A DNA stretch of 5,095 nt from Candidatus Cloacimonadota bacterium (GTDB taxonomy: Bacteria > Muiribacteriota > UBA6191 > JACPRK01). This document shows positions 1-5,095 of this stretch, one piece after another. The stretch is from positions 1-5,095 of the forward strand of contig JAJFLN010000825.1 in the NCBI GenBank assembly GCA_021772705.1, in the 5' to 3' direction. Numbering within the stretch: position 1 is the stretch's first letter; each line of letters starts with the position of its first letter. Made by a program: the position numbers and the translations under genes. The notes beneath the pieces were generated by a model. It was not told where the DNA came from, did no database searches, and was given only the letters and a program-made list of their open reading frames with translations.

Positions 1-3
1 AGG

Positions 4-879
4 TCAGCGGGCCGAGGCGGCGGGGAGCGGTGGGGGGTGGGATTCGGCGCGGTAGGAGCTGCGGACCAGGGGCCCCGATTCGCAGTGGTCGAATCCCATG
101 GCCAAGGCGGCCCGGCGGTAGTCCTGGAACTCCTCGGGTCTCACATAGCGATCGATGGGGATGTGCCTGGTGCTGGGCCGCAAGTACTGACCGATGGTGA
201 TGATGCGGCAGCCCGTCGCGGCGATGTCCTGCAGCGTCGACAGGACCTCCTGACGGACCTCGCCTAGGCCGAGCATGATGCCGCTCTTGGTCCAGGCCCC
301 GGCCCTGGATGCCCGGCGCAGGAGATCGAGGGTCCGGGTGTACCTCGCCTGAGGCCGGACGAGTGAGTAGAGTCGAGGGACCGTTTCAGTATTGTGATTC
401 AAGACGTCCGGTCCGGCGTCCAGGATGGTCTGCAGCGCTGCCGGGTCGCCCTGGAAATCGGGTATCAGGACTTCGACGCGGCAGCCGGGCCGGCTGCTGC
501 GTATCCGGTCGATCGTGTCGGCGAAGATGGCCGCGCCGCCATCGACCAGCTCATCCCGGTTGACGCTGGTGATGACCGCATACTCCAGGTCCATCCTCCG
601 CACGGCCTCGGCGACGCGCCTCGGTTCGTCGAGATCCAGCTCCTCGGGCCGGCCGGTCTTGACGGCGCAGAATCCGCAGGACCGGGTACAGACGTTGCCG
701 AGGATCATGAAGGTGGCCGTCCCCCGGCCCCAGCACTCACCCTGATTGGGACAGGCGGCGCTTTGACAGACCGTGTGCAGGTCCAGGCCGGCCACGGCCC
801 GGTCGACTTCCTGGAACACCTCTCCCCCAGGGGCGGTGACCCGAAGCCAGGGAGGGCGTGTCCCGGTGGTCACCCTCAC
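4..879 (-). CDS. lipA: Lipoyl synthase LipA (radical SAM)
   Basis: Inserts two sulfur atoms at C6 and C8 of protein-bound octanoyl groups, giving the lipoyl cofactor of 2-oxo acid dehydrogenase E2 proteins and GcvH; cytoplasmic. The 291 residues fit the family. Seen: the LipA-specific auxiliary-cluster cysteines C38, C43 and C49 (CQSAACPNQGEC); the radical SAM CxxxCxxC at C64, C68 and C71 (CTRSCGFC); TSVNRDEL near 104-111 (usually TSVDRDDL, a mild variant); NHNTETVPRLY at 161-171; KSGIMLGLGE at 198-207; GQYLRPS at 230-236; and the C-terminal RSSYRAE at 273-279, whose serine ligates the auxiliary cluster in known LipA. The start is GTG at 877-879, overlapping the E2 stop as GTGA. No strong Shine-Dalgarno is visible, so translational coupling is likely. 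A second in-frame GTG lies two codons in (871-873), so the exact start is uncertain. The stop is TGA at 4-6, so the gene is complete. Function is near certain. Confidence 0.96.
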   Translation of the reverse strand: MRVTTGTRPPWLRVTAPGGEVFQEVDRAVAGLDLHTVCQSAACPNQGECWGRGTATFMILGNVCTRSCGFCAVKTGRPEELDLDEPRRVAEAVRRMDLEYAVITSVNRDELVDGGAAIFADTIDRIRSSRPGCRVEVLIPDFQGDPAALQTILDAGPDVLNHNTETVPRLYSLVRPQARYTRTLDLLRRASRAGAWTKSGIMLGLGEVRQEVLSTLQDIAATGCRIITIGQYLRPSTRHIPIDRYVRPEEFQDYRRAALAMGFDHCESGPLVRSSYRAESHPPPLPAASAR

Positions 880-2228
880 TCGAGTTCGCCGATGTCCATC
901 GTCTCCAGATGCTTCGTGACGGCCGACAGGAATTGTCCGGCGAGCATCCCGTCGACGAGGCGATGGTCGTAACCCATGCTGAGGTACATCATGTCCCGGA
1001 TGCCAATCATGTCGTCGATGACGACGGGGCGCTTCTTGATGACACCGACCCCGATGATGGCCACCTGAGGCTGGTTGATGATCGGCGTACCGGTGAGGCT
1101 GCCGGCGCTGCCCAAGTTGGTGATGGTGAAGGTGCCTCCCGCCACGTCGTCGGGGGCGAGCTTCCGGGTCCTGGCCCGGGTGACCAGGTCATTGACGGTC
1201 CGGGCGATGCCCACCAGGTTCATCGTGTCGGCGCTCTTGATCACAGGTACGATGAGGCCGCCGTCGGCGAGGGCGACGGCGATGCCGATGTTGATCCTCT
1301 TCCGGAGAATCATGTTCGTGCCGTCGACGCTGGCGTTGACCCTGGGAAACTCCCGGAGGGCGCGGGCCGCGGCGGCGACGAAGAAGGTCGTGTAGGTGAT
1401 CTTGTAGCCCTCTCGCGCAGCGAAGGCGTTCTTGATTCTCTCCCGGGCCCTGACGATGCGGGACATGTCGACCTCGTGAAGGCTGTTGACGTGGGGAGAC
1501 GTGTGAACGCTGCGGACCATGTGGTCGGCGATTGCCCGGCGCATGCTGTCCATGGGGACGACTTCAGTGTCCGGTCCCGCCGGGATGGGAGGTGCCGGTG
1601 CCGGCGCTGCCGAGGAGGCAGGGGCTGCCGGGGTGGTAACGCCGCTCTTGCGGGCCTCCACAAAGGCCAGAATGTCCCGCTTCTGGACTCGTCCGCCACT
1701 GCCGCTCCCGTCAATGGAGGAGAGCTCCTGGGGCGTAACACCTTCGACCCGGGCGATGTTGAGGACCAGCGGGGAGTAGAATCCGCTCCGATCCGCAGAG
1801 CTGGAACCCGCTGCCTGTGCCGGGGCGGCCGGAGCCGCTGGCGCTGTCGCCGCTGGTGGGGCAGCCGGCGCCGCTGGTGGGGAAGCCGGAGCCTCCGGTG
1901 CCGGCGCTGGGGCGGCCTGGGCTGGTTCGGGAGCAGCCGCTGCCGGCTCTGGATCCGGGGCTGGTGCTGGCGGGCTGTCTGCACTGGCACCGTCGCCGCC
2001 GATCTTGGCCAGGACGGTTCCGATGCTGACCTTCTCCCCTTCGGGAATCAGGATCTCACTGATGACGCCTGCTGCGGGAGCAGGGATCTCGGCGTCGACC
2101 TTGTCGGTGCTGATCGAGAGAACGGTCTGGTCCTTCTCGATAGAGTCACCAACCTGCACGTACCACTTGGTGACGGTTCCTTCGGCAACGCTCTCCCCCA
2201 TCTGGGGCATGACTAGATCTGTGGGCAT
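876..2228 (-). CDS. 2-oxo acid dehydrogenase E2 (dihydrolipoamide acyltransferase)
   Basis: Lipoylated core subunit that accepts an acyl group from E1 and passes it to CoA; cytoplasmic multienzyme complex. The 450 residues show the standard order: one N-terminal lipoyl domain (about 2-77, lipoyl lysine K43 in STDKVDAEIP); an Ala/Pro-rich flexible linker (about 82-147); a peripheral subunit-binding domain for E1/E3 (about 149-193, with SGSGGRVQKRDI); a second Ala/Pro linker (194-220); and the catalytic acyltransferase domain (about 221-450) ending in the active-site motif DHRLVDG (H422, D426). The ATG at 2226-2228 is chosen because the lipoyl domain begins there (MPTDLVMPQMGES) and GGAGA precedes it by 8 nt. 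A 42-codon upstream extension from a TTG lacks homology. Substrate (pyruvate, 2-oxoglutarate or branched-chain) cannot be fixed: TITNLGSAGS in the catalytic domain matches none of the classical E2p, E2o or E2b signatures cleanly, and no E1 gene is present. It sits directly before lipA, whose product modifies it. Confidence 0.93.
   Translation of the reverse strand: MPTDLVMPQMGESVAEGTVTKWYVQVGDSIEKDQTVLSISTDKVDAEIPAPAAGVISEILIPEGEKVSIGTVLAKIGGDGASADSPPAPAPDPEPAAAAPEPAQAAPAPAPEAPASPPAAPAAPPAATAPAAPAAPAQAAGSSSADRSGFYSPLVLNIARVEGVTPQELSSIDGSGSGGRVQKRDILAFVEARKSGVTTPAAPASSAAPAPAPPIPAGPDTEVVPMDSMRRAIADHMVRSVHTSPHVNSLHEVDMSRIVRARERIKNAFAAREGYKITYTTFFVAAAARALREFPRVNASVDGTNMILRKRINIGIAVALADGGLIVPVIKSADTMNLVGIARTVNDLVTRARTRKLAPDDVAGGTFTITNLGSAGSLTGTPIINQPQVAIIGVGVIKKRPVVIDDMIGIRDMMYLSMGYDHRLVDGMLAGQFLSAVTKHLETMDIGELE
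1848..1889. repeat. 21-bp tandem repeat in the E2 linker
   Basis: Two adjacent 21-bp units (1848-1868 and 1869-1889) match at 20 of 21 positions; the single difference is c1862 versus a1883. On the coding strand they encode two seven-residue blocks of the E2 linker, PASPPAA and PAAPPAA (residues 114-127). The in-frame unit length points to expansion of the Ala/Pro linker by slippage or duplication without breaking the gene. Confidence 0.85.
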
Positions 2229-2350
2229 AGGATGGGTCTCCGGTTTGGTTTCACAGGGGGATTGTGAATCTGGCGCGAATGGTATCACGGCGTTCGGGTT
2301 CATGCCGAGGTCCCAGCTTCCGGGAGGGACCCGGGCTCTTGGTAAGAGGG
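2229..2350 (-). other. 122-bp gap between glucokinase and E2 genes
   Basis: This is the longest gap between two genes in the window. It holds the E2 Shine-Dalgarno and an inverted repeat, GGTCCC at 2309-2314 with GGGACC at 2326-2331 (6-bp stem, 11-nt loop). No T-run follows on the minus strand, so it is not a standard intrinsic terminator. A weak extended -10-like string, TGATACCAT on the minus strand, lies between the hairpin and the E2 start but has no matching -35. An internal promoter or attenuator is possible but not shown. Confidence 0.3.
2237..2241 (-). promoter_or_regulatory. Shine-Dalgarno of the E2 gene
   Basis: The minus strand reads GGAGA, 8 nt before the ATG at 2226-2228. This places the E2 start at the lipoyl-domain methionine rather than at the TTG of the longer open frame (2352-2354), which would overlap the glucokinase stop. 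Confidence 0.7.
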
Positions 2351-3346
2351 TCAACGCAGGGGGGGAAGTTCGGTCTGTAGCAAATAGCGGGCGGCGCCCA
2401 GGATCGGGGCCCGGGAGTCCAGGGCGATTCGGACGGGGATGGATTCCAGGAGTGGCTGAAATCGACCCTTCCCGAGGAAGGAGGGCAGGAAGTGCTTCTC
2501 CAGGGCAGGCCGAATCTTCGGGGGGATTCCGCCGCCGAGATAGAGGCCGCCGAAGGGCAGGCAGCTGAGGGCAATGTTACCTGCCTTGGCGCCGAGGATG
2601 GAGCAATAGAGCTGCAAGGTCTCGGCGCAGATCCGGTCCTTGCCCTCCAGGCCTTCACGGGAGATCACGGCGTTGGGATCGTCACCGGCGAGTCTGGCGG
2701 CCAGCTCGACGGAGGGTGGTTCGTTTCGGAACTCTCGCAGGAACTGGTGAATCCTGGCCAGGCCATCGCCAGCCAGGACTCTCTCGTAGCTGACGTGGCC
2801 GGGCTGGAGTTTCCACAGCCAGCGGAGCAACTCGTCCTGGAGGGCATCTCTGGGAGCAAAGTCGACATGTCCGCCTTCGGAGGGGATGGGGTGATGTCGG
2901 TTTCCGTCCCAGTAGAGCATGGACTGGCCTAGGCCCGTTCCTGGAGCGACGACGGCGACGTGTCCCGGCCGCCGCTGGCCCTGCTGCAGGCAGGCGAAGT
3001 CAGCCGGTTTGAGCTGGAGCATTCCAAGAGCCGCGGCCGACAGGTCGTTGATGAGGAGGACTCTTGGCACGTTGGTGGCGGCGGCCAGGCTCATCTCGGA
3101 GAGAGTGTCCCAGGGCAGATTGGTGGTCTCAGCAGTGCCGTCGATGACGGGCCCGGCGACACCGAAGCAGGCGCCCCGGATCGGGACATCGGTCCTGCCT
3201 CGCAGAAACCTGGTAAGGATCTCCTCCAGAGACCGGAATTCTTCGCTGGGGTAACGCTCCTCGTGGACGGTCTGCAGCTCGCCGCCGTCGGTCTCGAAGA
3301 GGGCGAGCAATGTCTTGGTTCCACCGATATCGCCAGTCAGGATCAT
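2351..3346 (-). CDS. glk: Glucokinase (Glk family)
   Basis: Phosphorylates glucose to glucose 6-phosphate with ATP, the entry step of glycolysis; cytoplasmic. At 331 residues it is close to the usual length of about 320. Seen: the N-terminal phosphate-binding loop GDIGGTKT (5-12); the catalytic aspartate D101 in LINDLSAAALG; the second phosphate loop VAPGTGLG (133-140); the glucose-binding segment SEGGHVDFAP (156-165, with E157 and H160); the further sugar-contact glutamate in SYERVLAG (E188); and the C-terminal adenosine-region LGGGI (270-274). The SEGGHVDFAP and SYERV motifs resemble bacterial Glk (E. coli type) rather than ROK kinases, and the ROK zinc-binding cysteine cluster is absent. 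The start is ATG at 3344-3346, with GAGG (3352-3355) 5 nt upstream. The gene follows the MCE-like gene by 43 bp and precedes the E2 gene. All expected catalytic residues are present, so activity is likely. Confidence 0.93.
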   Translation of the reverse strand: MILTGDIGGTKTLLALFETDGGELQTVHEERYPSEEFRSLEEILTRFLRGRTDVPIRGACFGVAGPVIDGTAETTNLPWDTLSEMSLAAATNVPRVLLINDLSAAALGMLQLKPADFACLQQGQRRPGHVAVVAPGTGLGQSMLYWDGNRHHPIPSEGGHVDFAPRDALQDELLRWLWKLQPGHVSYERVLAGDGLARIHQFLREFRNEPPSVELAARLAGDDPNAVISREGLEGKDRICAETLQLYCSILGAKAGNIALSCLPFGGLYLGGGIPPKIRPALEKHFLPSFLGKGRFQPLLESIPVRIALDSRAPILGAARYLLQTELPPLR

Positions 3347-3389
3347 GGGTACCTCACGCCGGATCGAGTCGAGAAGAGCAGCCCGGGAC

Positions 3390-4106
3390 TCAGGGCGTGT
3401 TCATCTGGGCCGCGACGATCTCCTCCAGGATTGCTTCGAATTCCTTTTGATCTGCCTTGTACTGGTCACGGCGCGCCATGGCTTGCCGCACGTCCTCGGA
3501 GGTGATCAGTTCATTGCCATGAACAGGGGGAGATCCTTCAGAGAGAGCTTCAGGATCGTTCTTCGGAAGGCCGATCCGCATGCCGTTGGTGAGGCCGCCA
3601 CCGACCTTCCCTGGGTAGATCTGGAGGAAGGGCTCCCCGAGCATTCCCGATGCCATGATCTTGGACTGGGTGTCGGGTCCGAAGAGGGGCATCATGGTTC
3701 CGACCATTCCCGGGTAGAGGCTGCACTCGAGCTTGACGCCCGTGACGATCTCGTTCCAGGTGTAGAGCTTGCGCTTCAGTTCCTGGAGCCGTGCGAGCTG
3801 GGCAGGGGTTCCCGTGATCCCTTCTAGTGATTCCCGGCCTATCTCGCTGGGGCGCATCACCTCGGCGGCGAAGAAGCTGACCTGATCGATGCGGCCGACG
3901 GCCCGGCGATAGATGTTGAGTACGTTGCCGTCGGTGAGGGCCTCGTTGACCGTGGTTCCATCCATGTAGATGACGACCTTGATCTGTTCCCCCGAGAGGA
4001 CGCCCTTGACTGCGTCGACGTAGAGGCTGATAGCCATGATCACGATGGCGACGGTGAGGACGAAGATACCGTCCTTGATCTTTGTCGGGATGATCGTCTT
4101 CTGCAT
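3390..4106 (-). CDS. Divergent MCE-domain (MlaD-like) membrane-anchored protein
   Basis: Probable substrate-binding partner of the adjacent MlaE-type permease, facing the periplasm; MCE proteins form rings or tunnels that carry lipids between membranes. The 238 residues have a short cytoplasmic N-terminus, one transmembrane anchor (about 12-30, GIFVLTVAIVIMAISLYV), then an MCE-like fold. The best-preserved part is near 150-178: MASGMLGEPFLQIYPG followed by LTNGMRI, matching the family's GLLG..(Y/F)xxIxPG...L..G..I pattern. The front half (IKVVIYMDG to GRIDQVSFF, 42-79) matches less closely. Between the two halves lies a charged, mostly helical-looking stretch (about 80-121) longer than expected for E. 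coli MlaD. The C-terminus (201-236) is a single charged helix, without the long coiled coil of PqiB or Mce1-type proteins. The start is ATG at 4104-4106, with AAAGGA (4119-4124) at a long 12-nt spacing. It lies 27 bp after the permease gene. The family call rests on the half-domain match plus context; the transported molecule is unknown. Confidence 0.75.
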   Translation of the reverse strand: MQKTIIPTKIKDGIFVLTVAIVIMAISLYVDAVKGVLSGEQIKVVIYMDGTTVNEALTDGNVLNIYRRAVGRIDQVSFFAAEVMRPSEIGRESLEGITGTPAQLARLQELKRKLYTWNEIVTGVKLECSLYPGMVGTMMPLFGPDTQSKIMASGMLGEPFLQIYPGKVGGGLTNGMRIGLPKNDPEALSEGSPPVHGNELITSEDVRQAMARRDQYKADQKEFEAILEEIVAAQMNTP

Positions 4107-4133
4107 GGTGAAGAGGAGTCCTTTCGGAGTGGC

Positions 4134-4898
4134 TCAGGCGAAGAAGAGGGAGAGGAAGATCTTGAATATCCGGGTCAGGAAAAAGTCACTGATGAGGATC
4201 AGGATCATGGAGTGGACCACGGTGTTGCGGGTGGCCTGACCGACTCCAACGTTTCCGCCCTGGGCGTTGATGCCGTGGAGGCAGCCCATGATGGCGATCA
4301 GGCCGCCCCAGACGAAGCACTTGCTGGTGGCCATCAGGATGTCTTTCAGATAGACCGTGTCGGCGCAGGTGTGGAGGTAGACGACGGCGGTCATGTCGAG
4401 CTTCCAGATGCAGTAGAGGAATCCTCCAAAGATGCCAGCCAGGTCTGACAGAATGGACAGCAAGGGCAAGCCGATGGAGAGTGCCACCGCTCTGGGGGTG
4501 ACCAGGAAGACGATGGGGTCGATGGCCAGGGCCCGGAGAGCGTGGACCTGACGGGTGACAGTCATGGAGCTGATCTGGGCTGCGATTCCTGCGCCGGATC
4601 GGCCAGCCACGATGAGGGCCGTCAGGACTGGGCCGAGCTCGAGGAGCATGGACTTGGTGACGATCCGGGGAATGAAGGATGTGGCTTCCGCCATGTCGAT
4701 GTCGATGAAGGCATCACCGGACTGCATCGCCAGGACGGCGCCGGTGAAGAAGCAGGTGATCATCACGATGTACCAGGCGTCGACAGCCATCTCCTCGAGA
4801 TGGAGCCAGAATTGATCCTTGTCGGATCGGAAGGTCCGGCCTAGAGCCGTGAGGCCGAGGCGGACGAATCCGCCGCAGTTCTTGATGAATTCGAGCAT
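4134..4898 (-). CDS. mlaE: MlaE-family ABC transporter permease
   Basis: Inner-membrane permease of an MCE-type lipid transporter (Mla, TGD1 and Mce YrbE relatives). At 254 residues it has typical MlaE length. Seen: an amphipathic N-terminal region (1-35); hydrophobic segments near 41-58, 87-108, 133-160 and 192-208; and a C-terminal segment 226-253. The signature ELGPVLTALIVAGRSGAG (87-104) is strongly conserved, followed by the coupling-helix region TRQVHALRALAIDP (115-128) and the late GVGQATRNTVV (218-228) then LILISDFFLTRIF. The coupling region is unusual: family members generally have acidic TEQ(I/L)..(L/M)E here, whereas this protein has Arg at 116 and 122. The start is ATG at 4896-4898; an in-frame TAA a few codons upstream rules out a longer form, and no clear Shine-Dalgarno is visible. 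The MCE-like gene follows 27 bp downstream, but no ATPase gene is adjacent within the window. Confidence 0.93.
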   Translation of the reverse strand: MLEFIKNCGGFVRLGLTALGRTFRSDKDQFWLHLEEMAVDAWYIVMITCFFTGAVLAMQSGDAFIDIDMAEATSFIPRIVTKSMLLELGPVLTALIVAGRSGAGIAAQISSMTVTRQVHALRALAIDPIVFLVTPRAVALSIGLPLLSILSDLAGIFGGFLYCIWKLDMTAVVYLHTCADTVYLKDILMATSKCFVWGGLIAIMGCLHGINAQGGNVGVGQATRNTVVHSMILILISDFFLTRIFKIFLSLFFA

Positions 4899-5047
4899 CG
4901 GTGGGCGATCAGATTACAGGGTCGCCGGGGGTGGACTCCAGCGTGGAGTGGGGGACGGGGTGCATGTCACCCAGGGGGTCCCCTCCTCCGTTCGCCCCAC
5001 TATGGATGCCCGCATCCAGGACGACTGAATGGCCGAGTTTTCCCGAT
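4899..5047. other. Non-coding region upstream of the permease, with short inverted repeats
   Basis: No convincing gene is seen here. Three short perfect inverted repeats are spread across it: ACTCCA/TGGAGT (4935-4940 and 4944-4949, 3-nt loop), GGGTG/CACCC (4958-4962 and 4968-4972, 5-nt loop) and TGGATGC/GCATCCA (5003-5009 and 5012-5018, 2-nt loop). None is followed by a T-run on either strand, so none is a clear terminator. This is where a promoter for the minus-strand genes would be expected, but I find no credible -35/-10 pair. A folded leader or an operator is possible. Confidence 0.35.
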
Positions 5048-5095
5048 CCGTTCGTCCTGAGCCTGTCGAAGCATGTCCTGAGCTACGCCGAAGGG
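5048..5095. repeat. Intergenic repeat-like element with two 9-bp core copies, cut by window edge
   Basis: The core GTCCTGAGC occurs twice, at 5054-5062 and 5075-5083, spaced 21 bp apart. Each copy is followed by a similar tail ending in CGAAG (5067-5071 and 5089-5093). The outer ends are imperfect inverted repeats: CCGTTCG (5048-5054) against CGAAGGG (5089-5095), 6 of 7 pairing. TTCG (5051-5054) and CGAA (5067-5070) also pair inside the first unit. From memory, strings of the type TTCGACAGGCTCAGGACGAA recur between genes in many environmental bacterial genomes; this was not checked. The element may continue past 5095. Confidence 0.6.

Noticed and set aside
394..972. 192-codon plus-strand open frame opposite lipA
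   Set aside because: It is antisense to lipA with all its cysteine motifs and runs past the lipA start into the E2 gene; the product has no recognisable motif.
858..2216. 452-codon open frame on the plus strand opposite the E2 gene
   Set aside because: It is antisense to a clear E2 gene. Its Gly/Arg/Asp-rich product reflects the GC-rich Ala/Pro linker and shows no recognisable domain.
2229..2354. 42-codon N-terminal extension of E2 from a TTG at 2352-2354
   Set aside because: The extension has no lipoyl-domain similarity and would overlap the glucokinase stop. A GGAGA Shine-Dalgarno sits correctly before the ATG at 2226-2228.
2351..3346. ROK-family sugar kinase instead of Glk
   Set aside because: SEGGHVDFAP and SYERV follow the Glk pattern, and the ROK zinc-binding cysteine cluster is absent.
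4999..5004. CATAGT on the minus strand as a -10 box for the permease operon
   Set aside because: It matches TATAAT only partly and has no -35-like hexamer at a suitable distance.
5003..5018. TGGATGC/GCATCCA hairpin as an intrinsic terminator
   Set aside because: The loop is only 2 nt and no T-run follows directly on either strand; the nearest plus-strand TTTT is about 20 bp away.
4819..5028. 69-codon plus-strand open frame across the permease start and leader
   Set aside because: It overlaps the conserved start of the permease on the opposite strand, has a low-complexity Arg/Gly-rich product and no evident ribosome binding site.

Overview
The window is a compact, GC-rich bacterial stretch in which all five genes lie on the minus strand. 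Reading in the direction of transcription (high to low coordinates) the order is: MlaE-type ABC permease (4134-4898), divergent MCE/MlaD-like membrane-anchored protein (3390-4106), glucokinase (2351-3346), 2-oxo acid dehydrogenase E2 acyltransferase (876-2228) and lipoyl synthase LipA (4-879). The gaps are 27, 43 and 122 bp, and the last pair overlaps by 4 bp. All five could form one transcription unit, although the 122 bp gap before the E2 gene could hold an internal promoter.

The genes form two functional blocks. The first is an envelope lipid-transport pair (permease plus MCE protein), which implies a diderm, outer-membrane-bearing organism. The second is central carbon metabolism: glucokinase feeds glucose into glycolysis, E2 is the lipoylated core of a 2-oxo acid dehydrogenase complex, and LipA makes the lipoyl cofactor that E2 carries. 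The E2-lipA stop/start overlap (GTGA) makes this a target-enzyme/cofactor-enzyme pair. The E1, E3, LipB/LplA and MlaF-type ATPase partners are not in the window.

The organism cannot be named from this sequence. The single-lipoyl E2 with an Ala/Pro-rich linker, the MlaE/MCE pair and the gene mix would suit a GC-rich diderm such as an Acidobacteria, Planctomycetes or FCB-group member, but this is a weak inference.

The 197 bp upstream of the permease (4899-5095) contain no convincing gene. They hold several short inverted repeats and, at the window edge, a repeat-like element with two copies of a 9-bp core. The most notable observations are a charge-reversed coupling-helix motif in the permease, a roughly 40-residue insertion in a divergent MCE domain with no ATPase gene beside it, and the edge repeat. 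I found no clear previously undescribed system; most of the window is ordinary housekeeping sequence.
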